Shown: piece after piece, positions 17,370 through 26,947 of the stretch
Layout of the letters: the number at the start of each line of letters is the position of its first letter
How positions within the stretch are numbered: position 1 is the stretch's first letter
Origin: Rhizobium herbae
GTDB lineage: Bacteria > Pseudomonadota > Alphaproteobacteria > Rhizobiales > Rhizobiaceae
NCBI RefSeq assembly: GCF_017873135.1
Contig: NZ_JAGGJV010000004.1
Coordinates: 62,001-126,000, forward strand
Length of the DNA stretch: 64,000 nucleotides
Direction: 5' to 3'
The notes under the pieces: generated by a model
What the model saw: the letters and a program-made list of their open reading frames with translations, nothing else
Database searches by the model: none
Told to the model about the DNA's origin: nothing
Made by a program: the position numbers and the translations under genes

Positions 17370-18293
17370 CTACTTCTGATCCATCGCATGCCGCCCAAAA
17401 TCGGCCATATCCGTATCCTGCCCCGCCTGAACAATGGAGCGGCGGATGGCGCGGGTGCGGGTGAAGAGGTCGAACAGCTTGTCGCCGTCACCCCAGCGGA
17501 TCGCCCGCTGCAGATAGGCGAGATCCTCGGAAAAGCGCGACAGCATTTCGAGGATCGCGTCCTTGTTGTGCAGGCAGACGTCGCGCCACATGGTCGGATC
17601 GGAGGCGGCGAGACGCGTGAAGTCGCGGAAGCCGGAGGCGGAATATTTGATCACTTCCGATTCGGTCACCGCTTCAAGGTCATCCGCCGTGCCGACGATG
17701 TTGTAGGCGATGATGTGCGGCAGATGCGAGACGATCGCCAGAACCTTGTCGTGATGCTCGGGGTCCATGTCGTCGACCATCGAGCCGAGCGTTTCCCAGA
17801 AGGCGCGCAGCCTGGCCTTGGCCGCCTCGTCCGTGTCCGGTAGCGGCGTCAGGATGCACCAGCGGCCCTTGAACAGGCCGATGAAGCCCGCGTCCGGGCC
17901 GGAATATTCCGTGCCCGCGATCGGGTGGCCGGGAATGAAATGCACGCCTTGCGGCATATGCGGCGCCATCTGGGCGATGACCGAGCCCTTGGTCGAGCCG
18001 ACATCGGTGACGATCGCGCCCGGCTTCAGGTTGGCGGCGATCTCGGCAGCAACGGCGCCGGACGCACCGACAGGAACCGAGACGATGACCAGATCGGCAT
18101 CCTTGACGGCCTCCGCGGCCGATGTCGTGTAACGGTCGCCGAGATTGAGTTCCTGCGCCCGCTTCAGCGTCGCCTCGCTGCGTGTCGACACCGTCACGGA
18201 ACCGGCAAGGCCCTTGTCCTTGATCTCGCGGGCGATCGACGAGCCGATCAGGCCGATGCCGATCAGCGCGATGGTTTCGAACTGTTTTGCCAT
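17370..18293 (-). CDS. tyrC: Prephenate (arogenate) dehydrogenase
   Basis: 307 residues. It makes 4-hydroxyphenylpyruvate (or tyrosine from arogenate) with NAD(P). N-terminal Rossmann motif IALIGIGLIGSS, then VIVSVPVGA, TDVGSTKG, and FIPGHPIAGTEYSG typical of TyrA enzymes. The start MAKQFE at 18293 has AGGTGG just upstream; an ATG at 18308, overlapping the hisC stop as TGATG, would add five residues. It is directly downstream of hisC and probably cotranscribed. Confidence 0.93.
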   Translation of the reverse strand: MAKQFETIALIGIGLIGSSIAREIKDKGLAGSVTVSTRSEATLKRAQELNLGDRYTTSAAEAVKDADLVIVSVPVGASGAVAAEIAANLKPGAIVTDVGSTKGSVIAQMAPHMPQGVHFIPGHPIAGTEYSGPDAGFIGLFKGRWCILTPLPDTDEAAKARLRAFWETLGSMVDDMDPEHHDKVLAIVSHLPHIIAYNIVGTADDLEAVTESEVIKYSASGFRDFTRLAASDPTMWRDVCLHNKDAILEMLSRFSEDLAYLQRAIRWGDGDKLFDLFTRTRAIRRSIVQAGQDTDMADFGRHAMDQK

Positions 18294-18307
18294 CACGCCA
18301 CCTGACA

Positions 18308-19414
18308 TCAAGGTTGCCCCATGAACTCGGTCAACGCAGCGATGACGCCCTCATTGGCCTCCGCCGAGCCGATGGTCATGCGCAGCGCATTGGGAAGGCC
18401 ATAGCCGCGCACGGCCCGCAGGATGAAGCCGCGGCTGGTCAGGAATGCGTCGGCATCCGGCGCCCGCTTGCCGTCGATATCGGGGAAATGGATCAGCACG
18501 AAATTGGTAACCGACGGCGTCACCCGCAGATCGAGCGACGAAAGAGCGCCGGTGACCTTGCCGAGCCACAGCTGATTGTGTTCGGCGGCAGCCGCCGCAA
18601 AGGCCTGATCGCGGATGGCGGCGGCACCGGCGGCAATGGCCGGCGCGTTCATGTTAAACGGACCGCGTACCCGGTTCAGCGCATCGATGATGGCAAGCGG
18701 CGCGTACATCCAGCCGATGCGCAGGGCGGCAAGGCCGTGGATCTTCGAGAAGGTGCGGGTCATCACGACGTTCTGGTTCGACGAAACCAGCTCGAGCCCT
18801 GCCTCGTAATCGTTGCGGCGGACATATTCCGCATAGGCCGCGTCGAGAACGAGGATGACGTTCTTCGGCAGGCCCGCCTGCAGGCGGCGGACTTCGTCGA
18901 CCGGAACATAGGTGCCGGTCGGATTGCCCGGATTGGCAAGGAAAACCATCTTCGTCTTCGGGGTCACGGCGGCAAGGATGGCGTCGACCGTCACATGGCA
19001 GTCGCTTTCCGCAACAGTGACCGGTGTGGCACCGGCGCCCATGATCTGGATCTTGTAGACGAGGAACCCATGCTCGGTGATGATGGCTTCGTCGCCGGGG
19101 GCGAGATAGACGTGGCAGAGCAGGCCGAGCAGTTCGTCGGAGCCGTTGCCGCACATCAGGTTGGCGATGTTGAGGCCATAGACGGAGGCAATCGCCTCGC
19201 GCAGTTCGATCGCCTGGCCATCGGGATAGATTTCAAGCTTGCCCGCCGCCTTCTGGAACGCCTCGATCGCCTTCGGGCTCGGGCCCATCGGGGTCTCGTT
19301 GGAGGAGAGCTTGTAGACCTTGGCGACACCCGGCGCGTGCTCCTTGCCCGGCACGTAGGCGGCAATATCGAGGATACCGGGGCGCGGTGTGGGGCTCGTA
19401 AGGTCTGTGCTCAT
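18308..19414 (-). CDS. hisC: Histidinol-phosphate / aromatic aminotransferase
   Basis: 368 residues from ATG 19414. It is a PLP class I/II aminotransferase with [11 protein letters not shown] near the N-terminus, [23 protein letters not shown], and the PLP lysine in [16 protein letters not shown]. In rhizobia this HisC paralogue next to tyrC may serve tyrosine and phenylalanine formation as well as histidine synthesis. The frame is open further upstream, but MSTDL is the first codon with family-like sequence after it. Confidence 0.92.
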   Translation of the reverse strand: MSTDLTSPTPRPGILDIAAYVPGKEHAPGVAKVYKLSSNETPMGPSPKAIEAFQKAAGKLEIYPDGQAIELREAIASVYGLNIANLMCGNGSDELLGLLCHVYLAPGDEAIITEHGFLVYKIQIMGAGATPVTVAESDCHVTVDAILAAVTPKTKMVFLANPGNPTGTYVPVDEVRRLQAGLPKNVILVLDAAYAEYVRRNDYEAGLELVSSNQNVVMTRTFSKIHGLAALRIGWMYAPLAIIDALNRVRGPFNMNAPAIAAGAAAIRDQAFAAAAAEHNQLWLGKVTGALSSLDLRVTPSVTNFVLIHFPDIDGKRAPDADAFLTSRGFILRAVRGYGLPNALRMTIGSAEANEGVIAALTEFMGQP

Positions 19415-19583
19415 GGGATCAGCTTTCGGCGGCAGGGAAACGACGTTCAGCCAATAAAGGTGAAGAGGGTTTTTGTCGAGTGTGATGCCGATTTCTTCGC
19501 TCGCGCTTGTGGTTCCCCCCCCTCTGTCGGCGCAGCTGACAGAGGGGGGAACTTGCTCCGCTGCCAATGACGCGACGAACGAC

Positions 19584-20327
19584 CTACCCAGCATCCCGCG
19601 TTGTCGGCACACCCTGCGGCGCCAGCACCGGCACGAAGACACGGCGCGAGGCGCGGGCGGCGACCGGCAGGCCCTGGTAGAGCCGCTTCTGAGCCTCGAC
19701 GATGATGACGCCGGAAAACATAGGCCAGAGCGAGCGGCCGACCCGTTCGAAGGCCCGGCGCATCTTGAGGATCATCTTCAGCTTGGAGGGTGGAAAAAAC
19801 AGCGCATCGGCGGATGCGCCGGGGGTGAAATTGGTTTCGCGCAGGAGCGCCGTCAACTGCCCGCGCGAATAGGGCCGGCCGGAGCCGAACGGCGTGTGTT
19901 CCATGCGTGCCCAGACACCACGGCGATTGGGCACGACGATGACCAGACGGCCGCCCGGCGCAAGGATGCGCCAGAGCTCCTTCATCGTCTCGCGCGGGTT
20001 CTCGGCGAATTCCAGCGCATGCACCATCAGCACGCGATCGATCGACGAATCGGGCAGCGGCAGTTCCTCGTCGAAGATCAGCGCCGTCGAGGACAGTTCG
20101 GCGACCGGCCAGTTCACCGCCCCCTGCCCCGCCGGCATAAAGGCGAATGTCCGCTCGGTATCGGCGCGAAAGCGGTCGAGATAGGGAACGGCATAACCGA
20201 GCCCCACCAGACGCTCCTCCGGCAGCCTCGCCCAGAGCGACGACAGCGCCATGCCGATCGATTGTTCGGCAAAGCGCCCGAGGCGGGAATGATAGAACTG
20301 GCGGAGGTCGACGATATCTGCGTGCAT
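19584..20327 (-). CDS. Class I SAM-dependent methyltransferase
   Basis: 247 residues from ATG 20327, preceded by GGAGG. The domain is Methyltransf_11-like: the central part reads [19 protein letters not shown] and [21 protein letters not shown], typical post-I and motif III regions. Motif I is degenerate, so an inactive or unusual enzyme cannot be ruled out. It is divergent from gloB, 87 bp away, a conserved pairing in Rhizobiales. The substrate is unknown. Confidence 0.85.
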   Translation of the reverse strand: MHADIVDLRQFYHSRLGRFAEQSIGMALSSLWARLPEERLVGLGYAVPYLDRFRADTERTFAFMPAGQGAVNWPVAELSSTALIFDEELPLPDSSIDRVLMVHALEFAENPRETMKELWRILAPGGRLVIVVPNRRGVWARMEHTPFGSGRPYSRGQLTALLRETNFTPGASADALFFPPSKLKMILKMRRAFERVGRSLWPMFSGVIIVEAQKRLYQGLPVAARASRRVFVPVLAPQGVPTTRDAG

Positions 20328-20414
20328 ACCCTCCATGTTAGCCTTGAACGGGTGGACTTCAAGGCGGCGCTCACTACATTCGCCATAACGACCCGTCCCT
20401 TCCAGGAATCCCCG

Positions 20415-21185
20415 ATGGCCAATCTTGAAATCGATCTCTTTCTCTGTCGCACCGACAATTTCGGCGTGCTGATCCACGATCCCGTGAGCGGCGCTACAGC
20501 CTCCATCGACGCGCCGGAGGAACTGCCGATCCTTGGCGCACTGAAACGGCGCGGCTGGACGCTGACGCATATCCTGACGACTCACCATCATCCCGACCAT
20601 GTCGAGGCCAATCTGGCCCTGAAGACACGCTATGATGCGACGATCATCGGCCCCGAAAACGAGGCGTCGAAAATTCCGGGCATCGACATGACCATCGGCG
20701 ACGGCGGCGATTTCGAATTTGCCGGCCATAAGGTGCATGTCTTTGAGACCCCCGGGCACACCGCCGGGCATATCTGTTTCCATTTCCCCGACGACAAGCT
20801 GCTGTTTTCCGCCGATACGCTGTTTGCGCTCGGCTGCGGCCGGTTGTTCGAGGGCACGCCGGCGCAGATGTGGAATTCGCTGCAGAAACTCATGGCGCTG
20901 CCGGACGATACGGTGGTCTATTTCGGCCATGAATACACGCTGTCGAATGCGCGATTCGCCGTGACGGTCGATCCGGACAACGAGGCCCTGAAAAGCCGCG
21001 CCGCCGGGATCGAGGCCCTGCGCGCCAAGGGCGGCTTTACCGCTCCGACGACATTGGGCCTGGAAAAAACGACCAACCCCTTCCTGCGCCCGCATGACGC
21101 CGGAATACGGGCGCATCTGGGCATGAACGGTGCGACGGACGCCGAGGTCTTTGCCGAGATCCGCAAGCGCAAGGATAATTTCTGA
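20415..21185 (+). CDS. gloB: Hydroxyacylglutathione hydrolase (glyoxalase II)
   Basis: 256 residues. It hydrolyses S-D-lactoylglutathione in methylglyoxal detoxification. The metallo-beta-lactamase motif is [12 protein letters not shown], with [29 protein letters not shown] and FGHEYTLSN, all typical of GloB including the Arg-rich C-terminal glutathione-binding part. The ATG at 20415 starts [10 protein letters not shown], the family N-terminus. The TGA overlaps the ATG of the cupin gene. Confidence 0.95.
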   Translation: MANLEIDLFLCRTDNFGVLIHDPVSGATASIDAPEELPILGALKRRGWTLTHILTTHHHPDHVEANLALKTRYDATIIGPENEASKIPGIDMTIGDGGDFEFAGHKVHVFETPGHTAGHICFHFPDDKLLFSADTLFALGCGRLFEGTPAQMWNSLQKLMALPDDTVVYFGHEYTLSNARFAVTVDPDNEALKSRAAGIEALRAKGGFTAPTTLGLEKTTNPFLRPHDAGIRAHLGMNGATDAEVFAEIRKRKDNF

Positions 21186-21628
21186 TGGACGTTCAACTGC
21201 CGCTATCGGCCAAGGCAATTCTCGAAACGCTGAAGATGGAGCGCCATCCGGAAGGCGGCTGGTACATCCAGACCTTCAAGGACACGGCAGGCGGCCCGCG
21301 GGGCCATTCCACTGCCATCTACTATCTGCTGGAGCGCGGCGAACGTTCGCACTGGCACCGCGTCCGCGACGCCGTCGAGGTCTGGCATTTCTATGCCGGC
21401 GCACCGCTGGCGCTCAGCATCGCCGAGGACGGCAAGCCGGCGTCCATCGTCACGCTCGGCTCGAATATCCTGATGGGGGAACTGCCGCAGGCCGTGGTGC
21501 CCGCCAACTGGTGGCAGTCGGCGACCTCGCTCGGAGCCTGGACGCTGGTCGGATGCACGGTTTCGCCGGGCTTCGACTTCTCCGCCTTCGAGATGGCCCC
21601 GGCCGACTGGCACCCACCGGAAACGTGA
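21185..21628 (+). CDS. DUF985 cupin-fold protein
   Basis: 147 residues. Motifs HPEGGWYIQTF, STAIYYLL, SHWHRVRDAVEVWHFYAG and the C-terminal GCTVSPGFDFSAFEMA are characteristic of the DUF985 (cupin_5) family. It is a single-domain beta barrel, possibly a sugar-nucleotide or small-molecule binding enzyme; the reaction is unknown. It is translationally coupled to gloB (ATG within the gloB stop). Confidence 0.9.
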   Translation: MDVQLPLSAKAILETLKMERHPEGGWYIQTFKDTAGGPRGHSTAIYYLLERGERSHWHRVRDAVEVWHFYAGAPLALSIAEDGKPASIVTLGSNILMGELPQAVVPANWWQSATSLGAWTLVGCTVSPGFDFSAFEMAPADWHPPET

Positions 21629-21631
21629 GCC

Positions 21632-22522
21632 TTATTCGGCCGGCTGCGCGGCTGTCTTGCGATCGCGGAAGATGATGTCCTTGGCCGCGAGAACCGCGCC
21701 GCCCGTCACGAACAGGCAGGCGAGCGCGATGCGAAAGGACGGCTCGGCAAAGCCGAAGGCGATGAGCACCAGCGTCGAGAGAACCGGGGCGGCATAGCTG
21801 GCGACACCGAGGATCTGGATATTGCCGTTCTTGACGCCATGGTCCCAGGCATAGAACGCTGCGCCGACGGGCAGCAGGCCAAGGCCCGCGACCGCGATCC
21901 ACTGCGTCACCGTATCCGGCCAGACCGTCGTTTCCAGGCCGAGATGGCAAAGGAACGACAGCGCAGCCGTCGCCAGGCAGAAGCCGGTGACGACATCCGT
22001 CGAGACGGCATCGAATCGGCGCGTCAACAGCGAATAGCCCGACCAGGTGAAGGCGCAGGCCAAGGCCGCGCCATAGCCCATGGCATAGGCGTCATCGAAC
22101 TGAATACCATTGCGCGCGACGATCAGGATCGTGCCGAAAAGACCGCAAATGGCGCCAGCGACATGATACCAGCGCAGCCGCTCGCCCGGCAAAAGCGCCG
22201 AACCGACGACAATCAGCAACGGCCACAGATACGCAATCAGCCCGGCCTCGACCGCCGGGGCGTTTCGAAGGGCGGTAAAATAGAGAAAGTGATAGCCGAA
22301 CAGGCCGGCGATGCCGACGATCCAGACCTTGGCCGGCTGCTTGAGCAGCGCCAGCCGCTCCGGCTTCAGCGCCAGCACCACAAGGCCGGGAATGCTGCCG
22401 ATGGTAAAGCAGATGGCGGAAAGCTGGAAAGGCGGCATGGTGCCGGACGCGGCGGTAAACAGCGCCAAAAGCGACCACATCAGGATCGCCGAAAAACCGA
22501 TCAGCGTTGCCTTGAATTTCAT
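21632..22522 (-). CDS. DMT-superfamily exporter (EamA/YddG-like)
   Basis: 296 residues with about ten hydrophobic helices in two EamA repeats. The N-terminal ATLIGFSAILMWSLLALFTAASGTMPPFQLSA region, split by helix breaks, resembles aromatic amino-acid exporters of the YddG type. It ends with a short charged cytoplasmic tail. The substrate is inferred only from similarity. Convergent with the cupin gene, 3 bp apart. Confidence 0.85.
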   Translation of the reverse strand: MKFKATLIGFSAILMWSLLALFTAASGTMPPFQLSAICFTIGSIPGLVVLALKPERLALLKQPAKVWIVGIAGLFGYHFLYFTALRNAPAVEAGLIAYLWPLLIVVGSALLPGERLRWYHVAGAICGLFGTILIVARNGIQFDDAYAMGYGAALACAFTWSGYSLLTRRFDAVSTDVVTGFCLATAALSFLCHLGLETTVWPDTVTQWIAVAGLGLLPVGAAFYAWDHGVKNGNIQILGVASYAAPVLSTLVLIAFGFAEPSFRIALACLFVTGGAVLAAKDIIFRDRKTAAQPAE

Positions 22523-22549
22523 GCGCCTGCCCCCGGCTTTGGTGGATCT

Positions 22550-23326
22550 TCAGCTTCCGAACCGCGTCGCCCAGATCGTTACCGGGCCGTAGCTGGTCGG
22601 AATCCTAACATAGACCGGAGCATATACGTTGACCGCATCCGCCTTGGCAAACCAGATCTCCATGGTTTCCAGCTTGCGCAGATAATCGACGTCGTCCCGT
22701 CCCTTGCGATAGCCGGATTTCGGCACGAACTTGATGCCGCAGACGATGACATCGCCCTGGAAGCCATCGGTCTTGAAGGGCCTGGTGCCTTTTGCCGAGA
22801 GTTTCAGGTCCATGCGCGATTCGCCATCGAAGACCGGCACGCTTTTTGGGCAGACCTTCGTGTCCGCCGGGAAGATCAGGCCTGAAAGCGGATCGACGAC
22901 ATCGCGCATGTCCGCCTTGGTCACGGGCACCCAGTTCTTGGGGATCTTGCGCGCCGGCTTCATCGAGGCGGACGTGACGTCGCCATTGCGGAACTGAACG
23001 TCGATCGCCCGGCCCTTCTTGCCGGTCTGGTAACGGACGCGATACTCCGAAGCGCTCAATCGGTCACGTCCGACCACGCCGGATACCGAGGTCTGGCCCG
23101 ACGTCTCGGCGAAAATGTCGGCAAGGCCGGCCGAATTCATCGTGCCGGAAATGGTATAGCGGTCGGCATTGAGTTCCGTGTGGAACGACGCCCGGGCAAT
23201 CGGCAGGCCGGCAAGAGAAATGCTGTAGTCGGTATTGTGCGTCACTTCGACGGCCTTGGCCGCGCCTGTGGAAAACGTTGCCGTGGCGAAAGCCAGGAGC
23301 GCCGAGACGCCGATACGCCAGTTCAT
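22550..23326 (-). CDS. DUF3108 domain-containing exported protein
   Basis: 258 residues from ATG 23326 (a GTG at 23353 would add nine). The signal peptide is cleaved near ALA-type residues around position 25 (TGAAKAVEV). The mature protein is a predicted beta-rich periplasmic or outer-membrane-associated domain (YSISLAGLPIARASFHTEL, DPLSGLIFPA, KGDVIVCG-like) characteristic of DUF3108. Function unknown, probably envelope-related. It lies 27 bp upstream of the DMT exporter on the same strand. Confidence 0.83.
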   Translation of the reverse strand: MNWRIGVSALLAFATATFSTGAAKAVEVTHNTDYSISLAGLPIARASFHTELNADRYTISGTMNSAGLADIFAETSGQTSVSGVVGRDRLSASEYRVRYQTGKKGRAIDVQFRNGDVTSASMKPARKIPKNWVPVTKADMRDVVDPLSGLIFPADTKVCPKSVPVFDGESRMDLKLSAKGTRPFKTDGFQGDVIVCGIKFVPKSGYRKGRDDVDYLRKLETMEIWFAKADAVNVYAPVYVRIPTSYGPVTIWATRFGS

Positions 23327-23678
23327 TCCAGATGCCCTTCCATTCCCGTTCACGCGACACTAGCCGATACGGCGGGTTTGCGGCATTTGTGCGCCGCGAA
23401 ACCCGCTTTCGCCACAAGCTTTAACCCATGGCCCAATAAAGTGGAATTGGCTGCCGCAAAGATGTATAGGGACAGGAAGAATCCGAACCGACCGGCATAT
23501 TCGGCTTGAAAACCTGTACGGTCCTCAAGAGTTTTCCCGGAAAACGAAGGTTTGGCTTGACGCCGCGGCTGTCTCTGACTATAGAACCGCAACTTTCCAA
23601 TCATGGCCAACGGAATGCGGCCTGGGCTTATGGCCCGCCAACGCATGGACCGAAGGCGAAAAGAAAAATAGGTGCATC
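23327..23678. other. Intergenic region between DUF3108 gene and rpmB
   Basis: About 350 bases without a convincing gene. It is comparatively AT-rich in the middle (around 23440-23600) and must carry the divergent promoters of the DUF3108 gene and rpmB. I see no repeat, tRNA or clear riboswitch in it. Confidence 0.5.
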
Positions 23679-23984
23679 ATGTCCCGTAGTTGCGAATTGA
23701 CCGGCAAGGGCGTCCAGTCGGGCAACAATGTGAGCCACGCAAACAACAAGACCAAGCGCAAGTTCCTGCCGAACCTGTGCCAGGTCACGTTGATTTCCGA
23801 CGTGCTCGGCCAGCGTTACCGTCTGCGCGTCTCGGCTGCGGCTCTGCGTTCGGTCGAACATCGCGGCGGTCTCGACGCGTTCCTGATCAAGGCTGACGAA
23901 GTCGAGCTGTCGATGCGCGCCCGCCTGCTGCGCCGCCAGATCGTCAAGAAGACGGCTGAAGCAGCCGTCGCTGTCGCCGCTTAA
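23679..23984 (+). CDS. rpmB: 50S ribosomal protein L28
   Basis: 101 residues, usual alphaproteobacterial length. N-terminus [28 protein letters not shown] is the L28 signature; the C-terminal AVAVAA extension is common in rhizobia. It stands alone, followed by a rho-independent terminator at 24010-24044. Confidence 0.97.
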   Translation: MSRSCELTGKGVQSGNNVSHANNKTKRKFLPNLCQVTLISDVLGQRYRLRVSAAALRSVEHRGGLDAFLIKADEVELSMRARLLRRQIVKKTAEAAVAVAA

Positions 23985-24009
23985 TCCGGCACACTTGGCT
24001 ATAGAGATC

Positions 24010-24044
24010 AAAAGGCTTGCCTGGGCAACCGGCGAGCCTTTTTC
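24010..24044 (+). terminator. Rho-independent terminator of rpmB
   Basis: AAAGGCT-x-GCC and GGC-x-AGCCTTT form a 10-11 bp stem with one internal mismatch, followed by TTTTT. Confidence 0.8.
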
Positions 24045-24127
24045 TCGTGTTGCGCTGACCGTAAACCGTTCGCGGGCATTGCCGGGCTTTTAAAGCACTG
24101 CGGCTACGCGGATTCAGATTGCTCCAA

Positions 24128-24157
24128 CTGGTGGCATACCCCAGGATAAAAAAATGC
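24128..24157 (+). promoter_or_regulatory. Candidate preQ1 riboswitch (H-type pseudoknot over the start codon)
   Basis: Stem CTGG (24128-24131) pairs with CCAG (24141-24144), followed by an A-rich run (GATAAAAAAA). The loop element GCAT (24134-24137) is complementary to ATGC (24154-24157), which contains the ATG of the downstream gene. This order, short stem, loop, CCCCAG and A-rich tail closing a pseudoknot, is that of class I preQ1 aptamers. The downstream gene is a queuosine-precursor transporter, the expected target. The loop is shorter than in known examples, and a plain hairpin is the alternative. Confidence 0.5.
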
Positions 24158-24792
24158 TGACAAACCGCACGTTCCTCACCTATGTCGCGCTGATGACCCT
24201 CGTGGTCGTCGCCTCCAATTTCCTGGTCCAGTATCCCCTGCCCGGTTCGATTGCCGGCATGCAGCTCGGCGATCTCCTGACCTGGGGCGCCTTCAGCTAT
24301 CCGATCGCCTTCCTCGTCACCGACCTTACCAATCGCCAGTTCGGACCGCGCACTGCCCGCAAGGTGGTGATCGCAGGCTTTGCCGTCGCCATCCTTCTGT
24401 CGGTACTTGTTGCCACGCCCCGCATCGCGATCGCGTCCGGCTCGGCTTTCCTGCTCGGCCAGCTTCTCGATATCTCGGTGTTCAACAAGCTGCGGGCGCA
24501 GAGCTGGTGGCGCGCGCCGCTGGTGGGCTCGCTGTTCGGCTCCTTCCTCGACACCGCGATCTTCTTTTCATTCGCCTTCGCGGCGTTCTTCGCCGTCTTC
24601 GGCCCGAACGATCCCTTCGCGCTCGAAAGCGCCCCGATCCTCGGCGTGATGACGGCGGAAGCCCCCCGCTGGATCTCCTGGGCGCTGGGCGACCTCAGCG
24701 TCAAGATCATCGTCGGCCTGGTGATGCTGCTGCCCTATGGCGCGCTGATGAGCGTTATCAAGCCGATGCCCGGGCAAAAGGCTTCGGCGTAG
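24154..24792 (+). CDS. yhhQ: Queuosine precursor transporter (VUT family, YhhQ)
   Basis: 212 residues, about six hydrophobic helices. Conserved VUT/DUF165 motifs: SNFLVQYPLP at TM1, WGAFSYPIAFLVTDLTNRQFG (the family hallmark), LLGQLLDISVFNKLR and SFLDTAIFFSFAF. These proteins import preQ0/preQ1 for tRNA queuosine. There is no ordinary Shine-Dalgarno sequence; the ATG follows an A-run within the candidate riboswitch. Confidence 0.93.
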   Translation: MLTNRTFLTYVALMTLVVVASNFLVQYPLPGSIAGMQLGDLLTWGAFSYPIAFLVTDLTNRQFGPRTARKVVIAGFAVAILLSVLVATPRIAIASGSAFLLGQLLDISVFNKLRAQSWWRAPLVGSLFGSFLDTAIFFSFAFAAFFAVFGPNDPFALESAPILGVMTAEAPRWISWALGDLSVKIIVGLVMLLPYGALMSVIKPMPGQKASA

Positions 24793-24840
24793 GCCTCTAT
24801 AAAAACGATGAAAGGCGGCAATCTCGAAAGGTTGCCGTCT

Positions 24841-25806
24841 TCATTTCTGGCGCTTGACCAGAAATGCTCTGGCTGCCGCGACAGTCAATCGGGTCCAACA
24901 ACCATCCGCTACGATATGCAATGTTTGCCCGAGCCCTTGCATCAGGCCGACTGCATCGGAATGGATTGCCGGAGCCCGCAGCGTTCCAAAAAGCTTAGAT
25001 TCTTTGTTGCCAAGCTGAACGAGCGCAATACGTTGCGCATCGTCTCGGTAGCCTCCCGCCAGCAAAATATAATCGCGATCCACAGCCATCGCCTTGACGC
25101 CTGATATCTCATTTTTCCATAGATTGACTGTTTGACCATCAATCGCCGCGATCGGAAAGTCGGAATAGAAACATGACCAAGCTATAGTACCGTCCAATGT
25201 CAACGCGTAGCAATCATCTACTGGCCCGCTTCCATGATCCTCATCATTGTAGGACCACAGGACGACGCCATCCGCAGAGAAGCGCACGATACCACCAGAC
25301 GAAACCGGCCAACGGCCATTGGCTAACCGATCCGCAAACACGCCTTCATCAAAATATCCAACCCAGATAGTATTGTCTGGCGAGCACTGGACGTGCTCGA
25401 TACCGTCGCCGAATACGAAGCTGGCCGAAAGCAATCCGTCGGCATCGTAGACGTGGCCATTCCCTTCGCCACGCTCGCATCGACTTTGAGCAAGCAACCA
25501 TCTTCCATCTGCCAAGCGTGAAACAACGGGGTGTGGGCGAGAGTCGACCTCAACAATATGGCTTTCCGAAATCCCGTCAAAGACAGAAAGTCTTATGCGT
25601 CCATTCCACAATTCGGGCGCTGCGGCATAAGGATTCTCAGAGCGCTGCTCCCACCAGCGGAGATATCCCGTGCGGACATCAATATCCGTTCGGACAATCG
25701 CCAAATTGCCGTCCATGAGAACAGTAAAGCTATAGTCGAACCAACCTCCCGGTGGTTCCGGCAGTTGGGTAACTATCGAGATTGCGGCAAGATCGGAAAT
25801 AGTCAC
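24841..25806 (-). CDS. Hypothetical protein, propeller-like repeats
   Basis: 321 residues from GTG 25806. It has no signal peptide or membrane helix. Repeated short strands with Asp-Gly turns (FTVLMDGNLAIV, RLADGRWLLAQ, VYDADGLLSASF, VRFSADGVVLWSY, ALTLDGTIAWSC, MAVDRDYILLAGG) suggest a beta-propeller. GC content is lower than in neighbouring genes, suggesting transfer. I recognise no family; it is inserted between two conserved genes without partners. Confidence 0.65.
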   Translation of the reverse strand: MTISDLAAISIVTQLPEPPGGWFDYSFTVLMDGNLAIVRTDIDVRTGYLRWWEQRSENPYAAAPELWNGRIRLSVFDGISESHIVEVDSRPHPVVSRLADGRWLLAQSRCERGEGNGHVYDADGLLSASFVFGDGIEHVQCSPDNTIWVGYFDEGVFADRLANGRWPVSSGGIVRFSADGVVLWSYNDEDHGSGPVDDCYALTLDGTIAWSCFYSDFPIAAIDGQTVNLWKNEISGVKAMAVDRDYILLAGGYRDDAQRIALVQLGNKESKLFGTLRAPAIHSDAVGLMQGLGQTLHIVADGCWTRLTVAAARAFLVKRQK

Positions 25807-25830
25807 AGCACTATTCTTTAACGCCTCATC

Positions 25831-26853
25831 TTATTCGACCAGCCGGAATTCCAGCATCAGGTTGCGTTCGAGGATAGAGTGATTGTCATCGGAAACGACG
25901 ATGACGCGGATCTCGCCGTCGGGCTGGACGACGACGTCCAGGCCTTCCATGTTGTCGATCTGGTAGCCCATGTCCGCGTTCAGCAGGATCTCGCCATCGA
26001 CCGCGGCGCCGGGCTTGATGTCGGCACCCTTGATACGGCGGATCTGCATGCCGATGCCTTCGGCGAAGCTGAAGCGCCGTTCGAGCAGCAAGAGGTCGCC
26101 ATTCGGCAGGAAGGCCCCGTCGGTGATGGCAAAGGGATCCTTCTGGACGACGCCGAAGATACCCTTGCGCGGACCGTCGAGTACTGCGGCATAGAGATGA
26201 TCGGTCTTGTCGAAACTCAGTTCCGAAACCACCACGACACCGCCTGCAAGCGGGCTTTCCTTCGGTGAAACGGCGATGGTTTCAAGCCCGCGATTGGGGC
26301 GCAATGATTTCGGACGAATGAGGATCGGCAGGGTTGCAAGCGGCGGAGACTGCGCAAATCCCGGATCGGGATAGATGTCGACACGGTGGAGCCCCTCGTA
26401 ACTGGCGAGAACCTCGCCGTCACGCAGCGCCACACCTTCGCAGTCCATCCGCTCCTTGACCTGCTCCGACAGCCCGTTGGTATCGATCATCGAGGTTACG
26501 GTCAGATCGCTCGTTCCCGCCAGCCGCCCCTTTTCGTCGCGCTCGATTTCGCCCTCCACCCAATGCCCGGTGTCCATGATGGCGAGAAAAGACTTCCGGT
26601 CCGGGCGAAAACGAATCGACGAGATCGCGCCAAGCAGTGCGCTCGACGACGACATCTCGATGCCGCCGATGAATTCCAGCTTGCCGAACCGCTTTTGGTC
26701 CGAGCCGATCTTGAAGTTTTCGATCTGCCGGCTTTTCACCGGAACGGTTTCCGAGACCGGGAGCGTTGCAGCCGCAGACGGCATGACGGCCAGCATCAGG
26801 GAAAAGGCGGCAGCCTGGATCAGTGTCGCTTTCAAACGGGTTCCTTCCGGCAC
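25831..26853 (-). CDS. Phytase-like esterase, exported
   Basis: 340 residues. An N-terminal signal peptide (hydrophobic residues about 12-28, ending SAAA) leads into an esterase-like activity of phytase domain (PF13449): FIGGIEM, RPDRKSFLAIMDTGHWVEG, DCEGVALRDGEVLASYEGLHRV, NRGLETIAVSP and NMEGLDVVV, with conserved Glu/Asp residues in a propeller frame. Probably periplasmic phosphoesterase-like; the substrate is unproven. Confidence 0.87.
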   Translation of the reverse strand: MPEGTRLKATLIQAAAFSLMLAVMPSAAATLPVSETVPVKSRQIENFKIGSDQKRFGKLEFIGGIEMSSSSALLGAISSIRFRPDRKSFLAIMDTGHWVEGEIERDEKGRLAGTSDLTVTSMIDTNGLSEQVKERMDCEGVALRDGEVLASYEGLHRVDIYPDPGFAQSPPLATLPILIRPKSLRPNRGLETIAVSPKESPLAGGVVVVSELSFDKTDHLYAAVLDGPRKGIFGVVQKDPFAITDGAFLPNGDLLLLERRFSFAEGIGMQIRRIKGADIKPGAAVDGEILLNADMGYQIDNMEGLDVVVQPDGEIRVIVVSDDNHSILERNLMLEFRLVE

Positions 26854-26947
26854 GCCGGGACGGAGCGCTCAGGGCAGCTCCCGAAAAATCATAAAACAAT
26901 GTGCAACCGAAACCGGGACAGCATCGGATGCCCCGGTCAGAAAATGT

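Noticed and set aside
18287..19570. A 427-codon open frame antisense to hisC
   Set aside because: hisC has the full PLP aminotransferase motif set; the antisense frame is Arg/His/Gly-biased and unlike any protein.
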